A stretch of DNA of 64,000 nt. It comes from Sandaracinobacteroides sp039808025. GTDB lineage: Bacteria > Pseudomonadota > Alphaproteobacteria > Sphingomonadales > Sphingomonadaceae. Position 1 is the stretch's first letter, and the number at the start of each line of letters is the position of its first letter. This document shows positions 24,297 to 32,823 of the stretch, in pieces. Location of the stretch: positions 310,001-374,000 of the forward strand of contig JBDHSK010000001.1 of NCBI GenBank assembly GCA_039808025.1, in the 5' to 3' direction. The position numbers were made by a program, and so were the translations under genes. The notes beneath the pieces are model-generated. The model was not told the DNA's origin. It worked only from the letters and a program-made list of their open reading frames with translations, and did not search any database.

Positions 24297-26687
24297 GTGT
24301 CACACATGCCGAACGGGAAAAGCCGCACCCTTTACTCTGCCTGTCGCGCAGCCCTGTTTGTGGCCGGATCAGCGCCACTTCTGCTGGCGACTCCGGCGCT
24401 TGCAGCCGCTGCAGCCGCACCCGATACGATCGACGATGCCATCGTCGTCACCGCGCGCAAACAGTCAGAAACGGTTCTTGAGGTGCCGATTTCGGTTTCG
24501 GCGATGAATGCCGACGCCCTGCGCGACCGCCAGGTCTCCAGCACGTCGGAACTTGCGCAGTTCACCCCCGGCCTCACCATGAACCAGTCGTTCGGCCGCA
24601 CCGGTGATCGTCCCATCATCCGCGGCGCCTCCAACGTCATCGTCTCGGAAGGCAAGGTCGGCGTATTCATCGACGGCATCCCCTTCTTCGGTGATTTCTC
24701 CTCGATCGATCTGGCGAGCGCCCAGCGAGTCGAAGTGATCAAGGGACCGCAATCGGCGGTGTTCGGGCGCGGCACCCTGTCGGGCGCCATCAACATCGTC
24801 ATGCCCCGCCCCGGCGACGTGCTGCAGGGGCGCGTCTCGGGCACGCTTGGCACCTACAGCCGGCAGGAATTCGCTGCCACCATTTCGGGGCCGATTGCCA
24901 ACGGCATCAGCTTCGAAGTCGGCGGGCGCTATTACAATGTCGATGGTCAATGGGAAAACACGGCCGTTCCCGGCACCCGCATCGGCGGGCAACGTTCCAA
25001 AAGCACCAACCTCGCCCTCTTCTTCGATCCGTCTGACGATATTTCCGCCTCGATCCGTTGGCTTCATCAGGAAGACGAAGACCAGCACATGCCGATACGC
25101 CTGATGCCGGCCACGGAAAACAACTGCTTCCTCAACACCCGCACCTATTTCTGCGGCGTAGTGCCGCCGGTGCGCGACATGCAGATCAACACCGACCGGC
25201 TTCTGCGCCCGGGTCTTCACCGCAACGCCGACCGGCTGCTGGGCCGGATCGACTGGGACATTGCCGGTTCCGGGTATGCGCTGGCGCTGCAGGGCGGCTA
25301 TTCCGACACGCAAGACGTCAACGGCATCGACCAGACCTACGATGGCCGGGCCTTCTTCCTGCTGCGCGGCGCCTGCAGGTTCGTGCCCATCGGCAACCAG
25401 GATTGCAACACTTCGCCGTTCGAAACCACGGGCGGCAACTACCGGCGCAACCATACCATCGAGCTGCGGCTGACCTCTCCGTCCACCGATCGCCTGCGCT
25501 GGCGCATTGGCGGCTATACCGCGTTCGACCGTACCCTGCCCAACACAAATTACCTGCAGGCAAGCGACGTTGGCCTGCCGGTACTGGCCGACCAGAGGCG
25601 GGTGCGCAACTATGCGGTGTTCGGCGGCATCGATTTCGACGTGACGCCCGACCTCACCATCGGCGTCGAGCTTCGTCACCAGATCGACAAGGTGCGCAAC
25701 ACCTCGGTCTCCTATGTCGCAAGTGATTTCTTCTCAGCGGAAGAACTAGCGCGCCTCACCCGGCCCAACCCCAATCAGGTGATCGGCACCGACCTCGACC
25801 GCGAAGCTACCTTCAAGGCGACCCTGCCACGCATCACCCTCAACTGGCAGGCCCGGCCCGACCTGTCGTTCTATGCCCAGTATGCCCAGGGCAATTCACC
25901 GGGCGGCTTCAACCAGCTGGCAGCACCGAAAACCACCTACGACGAAGAAAAGCTGATCAACTACGAGATCGGCATGAAGACCACCGGCCTAGGCTTTGAT
26001 TATCTGGGCGTCTCCTTGTTCTGGCAGGATTACAAGGATCAGGTGCTCACCAATACCTACACCACCCAGACCATGGTCAACTCCTACGCCGTCAACATCG
26101 GCCGCACCCGGCTGCGCGGCATCGAGGTGGAAGGCCACCTGCCTCTGGTCGACGACATCCTGAAGCTGCAGTTCAACTACACCTATCTCGATGCCAAGAT
26201 CACCCGCGGCATCGAGGCGGAAATGGCGGTGCTGCTGATGGGCTCGGCCTGCAAGACCGGCGGAGCCGTCAATCTCGATCTCCCCGGCTGCCGCGATGCC
26301 GCCTCGATCGTCGGGCACCGGCCACCGATGGCCTCCAAGCACGCCGGGTCGGCAGGTTTGCGCTTCAACCACCCGCTGGCCGGCGCCTTCGATCTGTTCG
26401 CCGGTGTAGATTACATCTACCGCTCGAGCTTCTTCGATCAAGTGATGAACCTTGCCGAAACCGGCGATTCGCATACCTTCAACGCCCAGATCGGAATCCA
26501 CGACAACAACGGGCTGCGCGTCACCCTGTGGGGCCGCAACATGCTGAACAACCGCACGCCGGTTGGCATCCTGCGCTATCTCGATTTCGTGGCCCCCAAA
26601 ACACCTTCAGGCGACAATGCCCGAGCCTTCGCCATCACCCCGCCACGCAAGCCCGAATACGGGATCACCATCGCCAAGAGCTTCTAA
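24297..26687 (+). CDS. TonB-dependent outer membrane receptor
   Basis: Energy-coupled outer-membrane transporter, about 796 residues. Signal region SACRAALFVAGSAPLLLATPALA, then DDAIVVTARKQSE (TonB-box region and plug start). The plug has the FTPGLTMNQSFGRTGDRPIIRGAS and VEVIKGPQSAVFGRGTLSGAINIV motifs. The 22-strand barrel ends in ...YGITIAKSF with terminal Phe. The start chosen is GTG 24297 because GGGAGGA lies six bases upstream; the first ATG is 24306. The ligand is unknown. This is the iron-complex outer receptor subtype often used in sphingomonads for plant or aromatic compounds, which is not evidence of substrate. Confidence 0.93.
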   Translation: MSHMPNGKSRTLYSACRAALFVAGSAPLLLATPALAAAAAAPDTIDDAIVVTARKQSETVLEVPISVSAMNADALRDRQVSSTSELAQFTPGLTMNQSFGRTGDRPIIRGASNVIVSEGKVGVFIDGIPFFGDFSSIDLASAQRVEVIKGPQSAVFGRGTLSGAINIVMPRPGDVLQGRVSGTLGTYSRQEFAATISGPIANGISFEVGGRYYNVDGQWENTAVPGTRIGGQRSKSTNLALFFDPSDDISASIRWLHQEDEDQHMPIRLMPATENNCFLNTRTYFCGVVPPVRDMQINTDRLLRPGLHRNADRLLGRIDWDIAGSGYALALQGGYSDTQDVNGIDQTYDGRAFFLLRGACRFVPIGNQDCNTSPFETTGGNYRRNHTIELRLTSPSTDRLRWRIGGYTAFDRTLPNTNYLQASDVGLPVLADQRRVRNYAVFGGIDFDVTPDLTIGVELRHQIDKVRNTSVSYVASDFFSAEELARLTRPNPNQVIGTDLDREATFKATLPRITLNWQARPDLSFYAQYAQGNSPGGFNQLAAPKTTYDEEKLINYEIGMKTTGLGFDYLGVSLFWQDYKDQVLTNTYTTQTMVNSYAVNIGRTRLRGIEVEGHLPLVDDILKLQFNYTYLDAKITRGIEAEMAVLLMGSACKTGGAVNLDLPGCRDAASIVGHRPPMASKHAGSAGLRFNHPLAGAFDLFAGVDYIYRSSFFDQVMNLAETGDSHTFNAQIGIHDNNGLRVTLWGRNMLNNRTPVGILRYLDFVAPKTPSGDNARAFAITPPRKPEYGITIAKSF

Positions 26688-26712
26688 CCCCTTGAACCAC
26701 CCCCGTTGACCA

Positions 26713-26735
26713 CCCCCGGCCCCGGCGGCCGGGGG
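26713..26735. terminator. Bidirectional terminator-like hairpin
   Basis: Perfect 9-bp GC stem CCCCCGGCC/GGCCGGGGG with a 5-base loop, placed between the convergent TonB receptor and EVE-domain genes. No T-run follows on either strand. Confidence 0.5.
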
Positions 26736-26753
26736 CCTGCCGGTAACGCGCCG

Positions 26754-27173
26754 TCAGTCGGCCAGTTCACCGCCCGCCAGCGCCAGCACCCGCGCCCATT
26801 CCTCCTCGGTCACCGGCACCACCGACAGGCGCGACTGGCGCACCAGCTGAAAATCGGCGAAGGCCGGGTCGGCCTTGATGGCAGCCAGCGTTACCGGGCG
26901 CACCAGCCGGTGGCCGGGCGCCACGGTCACTGCCACAAAGCGCCCCGTTTCATCGGTCGGGTCAGGGGCGGCGGCGGCCACAATGCGGCAGGTGGCGACG
27001 ATTTCCTTGCCGATGTTCGAATGATAGAAAAAACACCGGTCGCCCACCTGCATGCGTTTCTGGTTGAGGGCGGCGGCATGGTTGCGCACCCCGGTCCACA
27101 GGGTTTGTCTTTCCTTCACCAGGTCGTCAAAGGAATAGACATCAGGTTCCGATTTCAGAAGCCAGTGGGCCAT
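26754..27173 (-). CDS. EVE domain-containing protein
   Basis: 139-residue single-domain protein of the PUA-like EVE family. Typical sequence runs HWLLKSEPDVYSFDDLVKE near the start, WTGVRNHAAALNQKRMQVGDRCFFYHSN in the middle, and FQLVRQSRLSVVPVTEEEW near the end. EVE proteins bind modified bases or RNA. The stand-alone bacterial form is common and its role is not settled. Convergent with the TonB receptor; divergent from the hydrolase gene, 75 bases away. Confidence 0.93.
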   Translation of the reverse strand: MAHWLLKSEPDVYSFDDLVKERQTLWTGVRNHAAALNQKRMQVGDRCFFYHSNIGKEIVATCRIVAAAAPDPTDETGRFVAVTVAPGHRLVRPVTLAAIKADPAFADFQLVRQSRLSVVPVTEEEWARVLALAGGELAD

Positions 27174-27248
27174 CAAACTCTCCGGTGACAGGTCTTCGTT
27201 CCTTCGTTAGCCTCTGTCCCCGGGCAGGCCAAGGGAAGGGTTGAAGCC

Positions 27249-28115
27249 ATGGAACGTGTGCCGGAAACCGAAAACTGGGTGAACATGTCGGGGGTCAGCC
27301 GCCGCGCGGCCCTGACCGGTGGCGTCATCGCTGCCGGATATGCGCTGGCCGCCCAGCCGGTGCAGGCACAACGCATTACCACGCCGGCCACTGGCCTTGA
27401 CGATGGGATGGTGAAGTTTCCCGCCACCCACGGCTTCACCATGGACGCCTATCGCGCCCGGCCCAGGGGTGGCAAAAACCTGCCGGTGGTAATCGTGGTG
27501 CAGGAAATCTTCGGCCTGCACGAATGGATCCGCGACATCACCCGCCGTTTTGCCCACGCCGGCTATTACGCCATCGCCCCCAACTATTATCAGCGCTTCG
27601 GAGACCCGACCAGAGTGGCCGATATCCCGACACTGGTGTCCAGCATCGTTGCCAAAGTGCCCGACGCCGATGTGCTGGCCGACAGCGACGCCGCCGCCCG
27701 CTTTGCCGCCAGTGATGGCGGCAACGCAAAGCGGCTGGGGATCACCGGCTTCTGCTGGGGCGGGCGTATCGTCTGGCTATATGCCGCCCATAATCCGGCG
27801 CTGAAGGCCGGAGTCGCGTGGTACGGACGGCTGACGGGCGCCACCAACGCCCTGCAAACCAGCCAACCCATCGATCTGGTTGCCGAACTGAAGGCGCCGG
27901 TCCTTGGCCTCTATGGTGATCACGACAGGGGTATACCCGTCTCCGACGTCGAGAAGATGCAGGCGGCCCTCAAGGCCGCGCATTCGCCCAGCCGCTTGCG
28001 GCTGTTCAAGGGGGCTGAGCACGGCTTCCTTGCCGATTACCGCCCCAGCTTCCACCCCGAGGCCGCCGCTGAAGGATGGCGCGAGGCCCTCGGCTGGTTC
28101 AGGCGCCTGCTGTAA
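27249..28115 (+). CDS. Dienelactone hydrolase family protein with Tat-type leader
   Basis: 288 residues, alpha/beta hydrolase of the dienelactone hydrolase type. Nucleophile Cys169 is in GITGFCWGGR, with Asp in LGLYGDHDRG and His in KGAEHGF. The family's VVIVVQEIFGLHEWIRDITRRFA precedes the nucleophile. The N-terminal SRRAALTGGVIAAGYALAAQPVQA looks like a twin-arginine signal, so this form is probably periplasmic, unlike the cytosolic chlorocatechol-pathway enzyme. An internal ATG at 27285 would bring the RR closer to the N-terminus. No chlorocatechol genes are nearby, so the real substrate is open. Confidence 0.88.
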   Translation: MERVPETENWVNMSGVSRRAALTGGVIAAGYALAAQPVQAQRITTPATGLDDGMVKFPATHGFTMDAYRARPRGGKNLPVVIVVQEIFGLHEWIRDITRRFAHAGYYAIAPNYYQRFGDPTRVADIPTLVSSIVAKVPDADVLADSDAAARFAASDGGNAKRLGITGFCWGGRIVWLYAAHNPALKAGVAWYGRLTGATNALQTSQPIDLVAELKAPVLGLYGDHDRGIPVSDVEKMQAALKAAHSPSRLRLFKGAEHGFLADYRPSFHPEAAAEGWREALGWFRRLL

Positions 28116-28143
28116 GCCGCCCGTACATCACCTTGTCCACAGG

Positions 28144-29694
28144 TCAGCGGCGCTGGTTACGCGGCCGTGGGGAATAATCGAGCCGCGCCGTTCCCAGTGC
28201 CTCGACAGGCAGGAACAGCCCCTGCCCCACCGCCCGCACTACCCCGTGCCGAACTTCACGGATATCGGTGTTCAGCACGAAGTCGCCGATGCGCTTGTCT
28301 GTCAGCGCCCGGTCGATCTTGACGCGCAGCTTGCCGAAATCCCTGGTGAAGTTCTGCGACAGTTCCTTCTGCAACAGATCGATCACCACCGGCGCCTGCG
28401 CCACCTGCAACAGCAGGTTGCCAGCGGCATCCTCGCCACTACCCAATACTGTCAGATCCTGAACCTGCACCAGCTGCGAATTCGGTTCGTTTACGGCATG
28501 TCCGGTCAACCACACCTTGCCCCCGGTTTCAAACTTTTCATCCGCGTCAAGGTGAATTTGCAGCCCAATGGCCAGCCGGCCATTCTCAGTGGTGTAGATG
28601 GTGGGGGTGCCGAACTGTACCTCCAGCCGGCCAACTTCGGGCACCTCGATGCCCTTCTTGGCCAGCTTGTTCAGTGCTTTCTCCAGCACCGGCACCAGCT
28701 CTTCATAATTGGCAACTACCGGTATCCGGAAGTGGAACCCCTCACCACGTTTAAACTTTCCCGGCGGCGGCAAGGCCGTCGCTGGCAGAGGTTCCGGTCG
28801 TTCCTCGATAAGGAAAGTTTCAGTGCGGGCGCGCAGCCCGATATCGACAGCGATCTGCCGGTTGCGCACCGTATAGCCGCCAAACGCCAGTTGTTGCGGC
28901 GTCACCCGCATCCACGCTGCCGGATTCTTGCGGTTCAGCTCGATTGTCGTGAACCCGTCGCGCCAGATCTTCTCGACTTTGGCACGCACTCCCAGCTTCG
29001 CCAGTTCCGCAGGCAGCTTGCGTTCCAGATCGGCAATCACCTTCTGCAGCTTGGGGTCGGCACGGCTGGCAAACCCGATCCGGATCCCCAGGAAATTGAT
29101 GTGGGGGGGATCCTGCCAGTCGACATCGATCTGTACGGTTCCCCGCGGGTTCCAGTCGTCGCCCATGGTCAGCCGGATGATGGCATCGACATCGGCGGTC
29201 GCCGTTGCGGTTTCATTCAGAACTCCCGCCACCTCGCGGGCGGAAACCCGCGCGGAAACCGGCATCCGAAGGTGGATGTCAAACCCGCGCCCCGACAGGC
29301 TCAAGGGGCCGCGAGTCACTTCCCCGACAATCCGGCAACTGATGCGCGGCGTGATGGCAACGCCTGCCACCCTGGCTGGCGCGATGCAGCGCGGTTCGCG
29401 CTGGTCAATCTGCCACAGGGTCGTCGGCACCGCCCCCTCCAGAGCCTGTTCCAGCCGGGCAAGCGGCACGTTGATCGGCGCGCTGACATCGCTGGTGGTG
29501 GCGGGAATCTCGGTGGGCACGTCCACACGCGGGGGTGCCGGCAGTGCCTTGTGCTCACCACTCACCAGTCCCTGCAGGAAACCGGCGACACCCCCCATGT
29601 CCTGCGTTGTCGCCGGCTCTGGCTGTTCCGCCTCACGCGGCTGACGGTTGCAGGCAGCCAGCAGCAACAGCGCCATCAGCACGGGGGCCCTCAT
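28144..29694 (-). CDS. DUF4403 family lipoprotein
   Basis: 516 residues, starting MRAPVLMALLLLAACN with a lipobox Cys at residue 15. Most of the chain is a DUF4403-like repetitive beta structure (SDVSAPINVPLARLEQALEGAVPTTLW; GFTTIELNRKNPAAWMRVTPQQLAFGGY; ...TRDFGKLRVKIDRALTDKRIGDFVLNTDI), probably a tubular lipid-binding-protein-like fold. Function unknown; an envelope or lipid-related role is a guess. The ATG overlaps the stop of the upstream hydrolase gene (ATGA). The frame is open further upstream but only inside that gene. Confidence 0.8.
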   Translation of the reverse strand: MRAPVLMALLLLAACNRQPREAEQPEPATTQDMGGVAGFLQGLVSGEHKALPAPPRVDVPTEIPATTSDVSAPINVPLARLEQALEGAVPTTLWQIDQREPRCIAPARVAGVAITPRISCRIVGEVTRGPLSLSGRGFDIHLRMPVSARVSAREVAGVLNETATATADVDAIIRLTMGDDWNPRGTVQIDVDWQDPPHINFLGIRIGFASRADPKLQKVIADLERKLPAELAKLGVRAKVEKIWRDGFTTIELNRKNPAAWMRVTPQQLAFGGYTVRNRQIAVDIGLRARTETFLIEERPEPLPATALPPPGKFKRGEGFHFRIPVVANYEELVPVLEKALNKLAKKGIEVPEVGRLEVQFGTPTIYTTENGRLAIGLQIHLDADEKFETGGKVWLTGHAVNEPNSQLVQVQDLTVLGSGEDAAGNLLLQVAQAPVVIDLLQKELSQNFTRDFGKLRVKIDRALTDKRIGDFVLNTDIREVRHGVVRAVGQGLFLPVEALGTARLDYSPRPRNQRR

Positions 29695-30434
29695 CGGAAC
29701 TGCTCCTGCACAAAGGCCACAATCGCCTCGCCGAACTCCCGTTTGGTGACGCTGGTCATGTGGGTGCCGGGCACTGGCCGATACACACCCTGCGGCAGGG
29801 CAGCGGCCAGATCGGGCGCCGAACCATTGTCCTGGTCGTCTTCTCCGCACAGAACCAGCACCGGCATCGCCAGCGCTGCCAGATCGCCCATGGGTGTAGC
29901 CTGCTGCTGGCCCAGCATCGGGATCAACCGCTCGGGGTTGCGGACATTGCCTTCCATGAAGGCAGCCGCCAGATATTCCGCGTCACCGCGCTTCCATGAG
30001 CCGCGGCCCTCGATCAGCCGGATGAACCAGCGCCCCCGGTCCGACGCCTCGACGATGCCGCGCAGGCCCATGCCGGCAACGATGGCCGCCCGCGGTCGCG
30101 CTCCGTGCACCAAAGCCCGAACCACCGTGCGGGCACCCAGCGAAAAGCCACCCAGCACATAGCCGCCATCGGCAAGCCCATAATGGGTAACCAGCGCCGC
30201 CAGATCGCGGGCCAGAGCGTCTTCAGGCCAGTCAGCCGTAGCTTCGCTTTCTCCGTGGCCACGCAGATCGGGCATGATCAGCCGATAGCCGGCCTCGACC
30301 AGCCGTCTTGCCGTGCCATATTTTACCCAGTTCACATGGGCCGATGAAAACAGCCCGTGCACCAGAATGACGGGCGGCCCAGCCCCCATTTCCGTGACAT
30401 GCAGCCGGCAACCGTCGAAACTGTTGAAAAACAT
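29691..30434 (-). CDS. Alpha/beta hydrolase
   Basis: 247 residues with the full triad: the HG oxyanion motif in VILVHGLFSS, nucleophile Ser in GGFSLGARTV, acid in VLCGEDDQDN and His in PGTHMTSV. PDLRGHGES is also standard. Length and motifs fit the haloperoxidase/esterase-like group, with no signal peptide. It is translationally coupled to the DUF4403 lipoprotein by an ATGA overlap. Substrate unknown. Confidence 0.9.
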   Translation of the reverse strand: MFFNSFDGCRLHVTEMGAGPPVILVHGLFSSAHVNWVKYGTARRLVEAGYRLIMPDLRGHGESEATADWPEDALARDLAALVTHYGLADGGYVLGGFSLGARTVVRALVHGARPRAAIVAGMGLRGIVEASDRGRWFIRLIEGRGSWKRGDAEYLAAAFMEGNVRNPERLIPMLGQQQATPMGDLAALAMPVLVLCGEDDQDNGSAPDLAAALPQGVYRPVPGTHMTSVTKREFGEAIVAFVQEQFR

Positions 30435-30576
30435 CGTGGCGATGATCCATGCGTTGGCAATTGGCTAACTTGTCATGCCAGACTGCGCAAGACGGTTTTC
30501 ACCCGGCAGGCCTTGCGAAACGGCACGCGCATCGCCACACTGCAAGATGAGAGGGCCACCGCAACAGAGGAAGCCG

Positions 30577-31764
30577 ATGGCAACCGAAAACAAGCTGACA
30601 CTCGAAGCCCCGCCGCCCGTACAGTCTGTCGCACCCGAAGCCGCCGCTGGTCTCGTGCCACTCGACGACGGGCAGCGCAGCGAGCTCGACCGCAAGGTCT
30701 CGGCCTTTGTCGCCGATCTTGTCTCTCAGGATACCAACAGCCCTGAGTTCGGCAAGCGCGTTGATCAGCTGGCAACGCTGGGGCGGCGCCAGATCGCCGA
30801 TGCCGCCGGACAGACCAACCGCTTTCTCGACCGGCCGGTACGGGCAATGGATGCCGACAACGGCATCGGCGCCGATCTCACCGAACTGCGCCGTACCGTC
30901 GAGGATCTCGATCCCTCCAGCCGTGGCAACCTCACCTCCAGCCGCAAGCTGTTCGGCATCATCCCGTTCGGCAGCAAGGCCCGGCAATATTTCGACGGCT
31001 ACAAATCAGCGCAATCGCACATCGCCACCATCCTGAAGCGCCTTCAGGGCGGCAAGGACGAACTGCTGCGCGACAATGCCGCCATCGATGTCGAGCGCCG
31101 CCAGCTGTGGGAGGCGATGGGCAAGCTCGAACAGATGATCCACATGTCGAAATCGCTCGACAGCGAACTGGAAGCCGCTGCCGCCGACCTCGACCATTCA
31201 GATCCGGCCAAGGCCAAGGCGGTGCGGGAAACGGCGCTGTTCTACACCCGCCAGCGCACCACCGATCTGCTCACCCAGATGGCGGTATCGGTGCAGGGTT
31301 ATCTGGCGCTCGATCTGGTGAAAAAGAACAATGTCGAGCTGGTGAAGGGCGTCGACCGCGCTTCCACCACCACGGTTTCGGCGCTGCGCACCGCCATCAC
31401 CGTGGCCCAGGCGCTTACCAACCAGCGCCTCGTGCTCGATCAGATCACCGCCCTCAACACCACCACCGCCAACGTCATCGATTCAACCGGCAAGATGCTG
31501 TCGCAGCAATCGGCGGCGATCCACACCCAGGCGGCGGCCTCGACCATTCCCGTGGAAACGCTGAAAAACGCCTTCCAGAACATCTACCAGACGATGGATT
31601 CGATCGACCAGTTCAAGGCGCAGGCGCTTGAATCGATGAAGGTGACGGTGGAAGCCCTGTCGGGCGAGGTGGAAAAATCACGCAGTTACATTGCCCGCGC
31701 CGAAGGCATGGCGCTGATCGACGGCAAACCGGTTGAAACGGTGCTGCTGCCGGTTGATCGCTGA
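30577..31764 (+). CDS. Toxic anion resistance protein, TelA/KlaA family
   Basis: 395-residue cytoplasmic, largely helical protein of the TelA family. Diagnostic stretches are FGIIPFGSKARQYFDGYKSAQSHIATILKRLQGGKDELLRDN, WEAMGKLEQMIHMSKSLD, RQRTTDLLTQMAVSVQGYLALDLVKKNN and LKNAFQNIYQTMDSIDQFKAQALE. TelA homologues were named for plasmid tellurite resistance, but most chromosomal copies have unknown roles in envelope stress. The ATG has an AGAGG site upstream. It is followed nine bases later by an XpaC-like gene, a pairing also known in Firmicutes. Confidence 0.9.
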   Translation: MATENKLTLEAPPPVQSVAPEAAAGLVPLDDGQRSELDRKVSAFVADLVSQDTNSPEFGKRVDQLATLGRRQIADAAGQTNRFLDRPVRAMDADNGIGADLTELRRTVEDLDPSSRGNLTSSRKLFGIIPFGSKARQYFDGYKSAQSHIATILKRLQGGKDELLRDNAAIDVERRQLWEAMGKLEQMIHMSKSLDSELEAAAADLDHSDPAKAKAVRETALFYTRQRTTDLLTQMAVSVQGYLALDLVKKNNVELVKGVDRASTTTVSALRTAITVAQALTNQRLVLDQITALNTTTANVIDSTGKMLSQQSAAIHTQAAASTIPVETLKNAFQNIYQTMDSIDQFKAQALESMKVTVEALSGEVEKSRSYIARAEGMALIDGKPVETVLLPVDR

Positions 31765-31773
31765 GGCCCGGCA

Positions 31774-32484
31774 ATGAGTGCGGACAAAGGCATCGCCCGC
31801 TATGATGCACTGGTGGAGCGGCTGACCATCAGCCCCGAGGTGCGGGCCGCCCGCGCCCAGCGGCTGAAGCGGCGCGGCGAAGCCTTCGTGCGACGCCTCA
31901 GCCGCATGATTGGCGGGGCCGCCGCCATTGCCCTCGTTGCCTTCGTATGGGGGGTATTCATCTCGCCCATCGGCTTTTCCGGGGTAATGCTGACCGTTCT
32001 CGCCATGATCGCCACATTTTTCCTGCTGGCGGTTTTTCCGCGCAGCCGCGATGTGGTTGCGGCCGAACTGCCCGAGCAGCCATTGAAGGCGTTGCCCGCC
32101 CAGCTGGAAGACTGGCTCGACCTGCAGCGCCGGGCGCTGCCGCCGCCGGCTGCCCGCGATGTCGACCGCATCATGGTGCAGCTCGACAATCTGGCACCCG
32201 ACCTGAAGGCCCTAGCCCCCACCGATCCGCGCGCCAACGAGGCGCGGGTCCTGCTCTCCGACCATCTGCCACGGCTGGTACGCAGCTATACCGAGGTGCC
32301 GCAACGCTTTCGCGACCAGCCGGAAACCCGTGCCCACCTGCGTGAAGGCCTGCGCACCGTCAGCGAAGAGCTCGACCGCCTGTCGCACGACCTGGCCCGC
32401 GACCGCCTCAACGCCCTCGAGGTGGAGGAGAAATTCCTCGAAAGCCGCTACAAGGGCGTGGCCGACAACGACGACAAAGGCTGA
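31774..32484 (+). CDS. Membrane protein paired with TelA, XpaC-like
   Basis: 236 residues. An N-terminal basic cytoplasmic region is followed by two adjacent transmembrane segments (GGAAAIALVAFVWGVFISPIGF and VMLTVLAMIATFFLLAVF). The rest is a long helical cytoplasmic domain rich in Leu, Glu and Arg (DRIMVQLDNLAPDLKAL; EELDRLSHDLARDRLNALEVEEKFLESRYK). Layout and neighbourhood match XpaC-type (5-bromo-4-chloroindolyl phosphate hydrolysis) proteins found next to telA, though sequence similarity is too low to be sure by eye. Presumed to anchor TelA at the membrane (inference). Confidence 0.6.
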   Translation: MSADKGIARYDALVERLTISPEVRAARAQRLKRRGEAFVRRLSRMIGGAAAIALVAFVWGVFISPIGFSGVMLTVLAMIATFFLLAVFPRSRDVVAAELPEQPLKALPAQLEDWLDLQRRALPPPAARDVDRIMVQLDNLAPDLKALAPTDPRANEARVLLSDHLPRLVRSYTEVPQRFRDQPETRAHLREGLRTVSEELDRLSHDLARDRLNALEVEEKFLESRYKGVADNDDKG

Positions 32485-32497
32485 TTCCCCGCGCGCT

Positions 32498-32724
32498 GCG
32501 GCCGGTGCGGGTTGCCTTCCGCGCCTCCTCGCCATAAGGGAACGCCGCGACCGGTTCCCCGCAAGGGGACGCAAAAGGGAATCCGGAACATGCGGCAGCA
32601 ATGCCGCCAGCCGGAACTGCCCCCGCAACTGTAATCGGCGAGTGCCCGCCCGCCAATGGCCACTGGGAAACCGGGAAGGCCGGGCCGACATGACGACCCG
32701 ATAGTCAGGAGACCTGCCGGCCGC
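32498..32724 (+). promoter_or_regulatory. Cobalamin (AdoCbl) riboswitch
   Basis: An RNA element in front of btuB. It has the conserved blocks AAAAGGGAATCCGG, GGAACTGCCCCCGCAACTGTAA, GCCACTGGGAAACCGGGAAGG and the B12 box AGTCAGGAGACCTGCC at 32703-32718. An 8-bp P1 helix pairs 32498-32505 with 32717-32724. It should repress btuB-F-C-D when cobalamin is bound. No promoter is evident in the 13 bases between the preceding stop and P1, so transcription may start inside, or read through from, the XpaC-like gene. Confidence 0.95.
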
Positions 32725-32768
32725 CGTCGTTCACTGCGCGGACGGGGTGTGCCGGGCAGGCGGGGGAA

Positions 32769-32819
32769 CCCCTGATGGGCGACAATCGTGCGGGGCGTTC
32801 GCGCCCCATCTCAGGAGGT
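32769..32819 (+). promoter_or_regulatory. Riboswitch expression platform: possible SD-sequestering stem
   Basis: CCCCTGATGGGC (32769-32780) can pair, with small bulges, with GCCCCATCTCAGG (32803-32815), which holds the start of the btuB Shine-Dalgarno AGGAGGT (32813-32819). An alternative 6-bp hairpin GGGGCG-TTCG-CGCCCC (32792-32807) would leave the site free. There is no T-run, so translational rather than transcriptional control is likely. Confidence 0.5.
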
Positions 32820-32823
32820 CGCC

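Noticed and set aside
30577..31764. Calling the TelA-like gene a tellurite-resistance determinant
   Set aside because: Family membership is clear, but chromosomal homologues seldom confer tellurite resistance and no other ter/tel genes are present.
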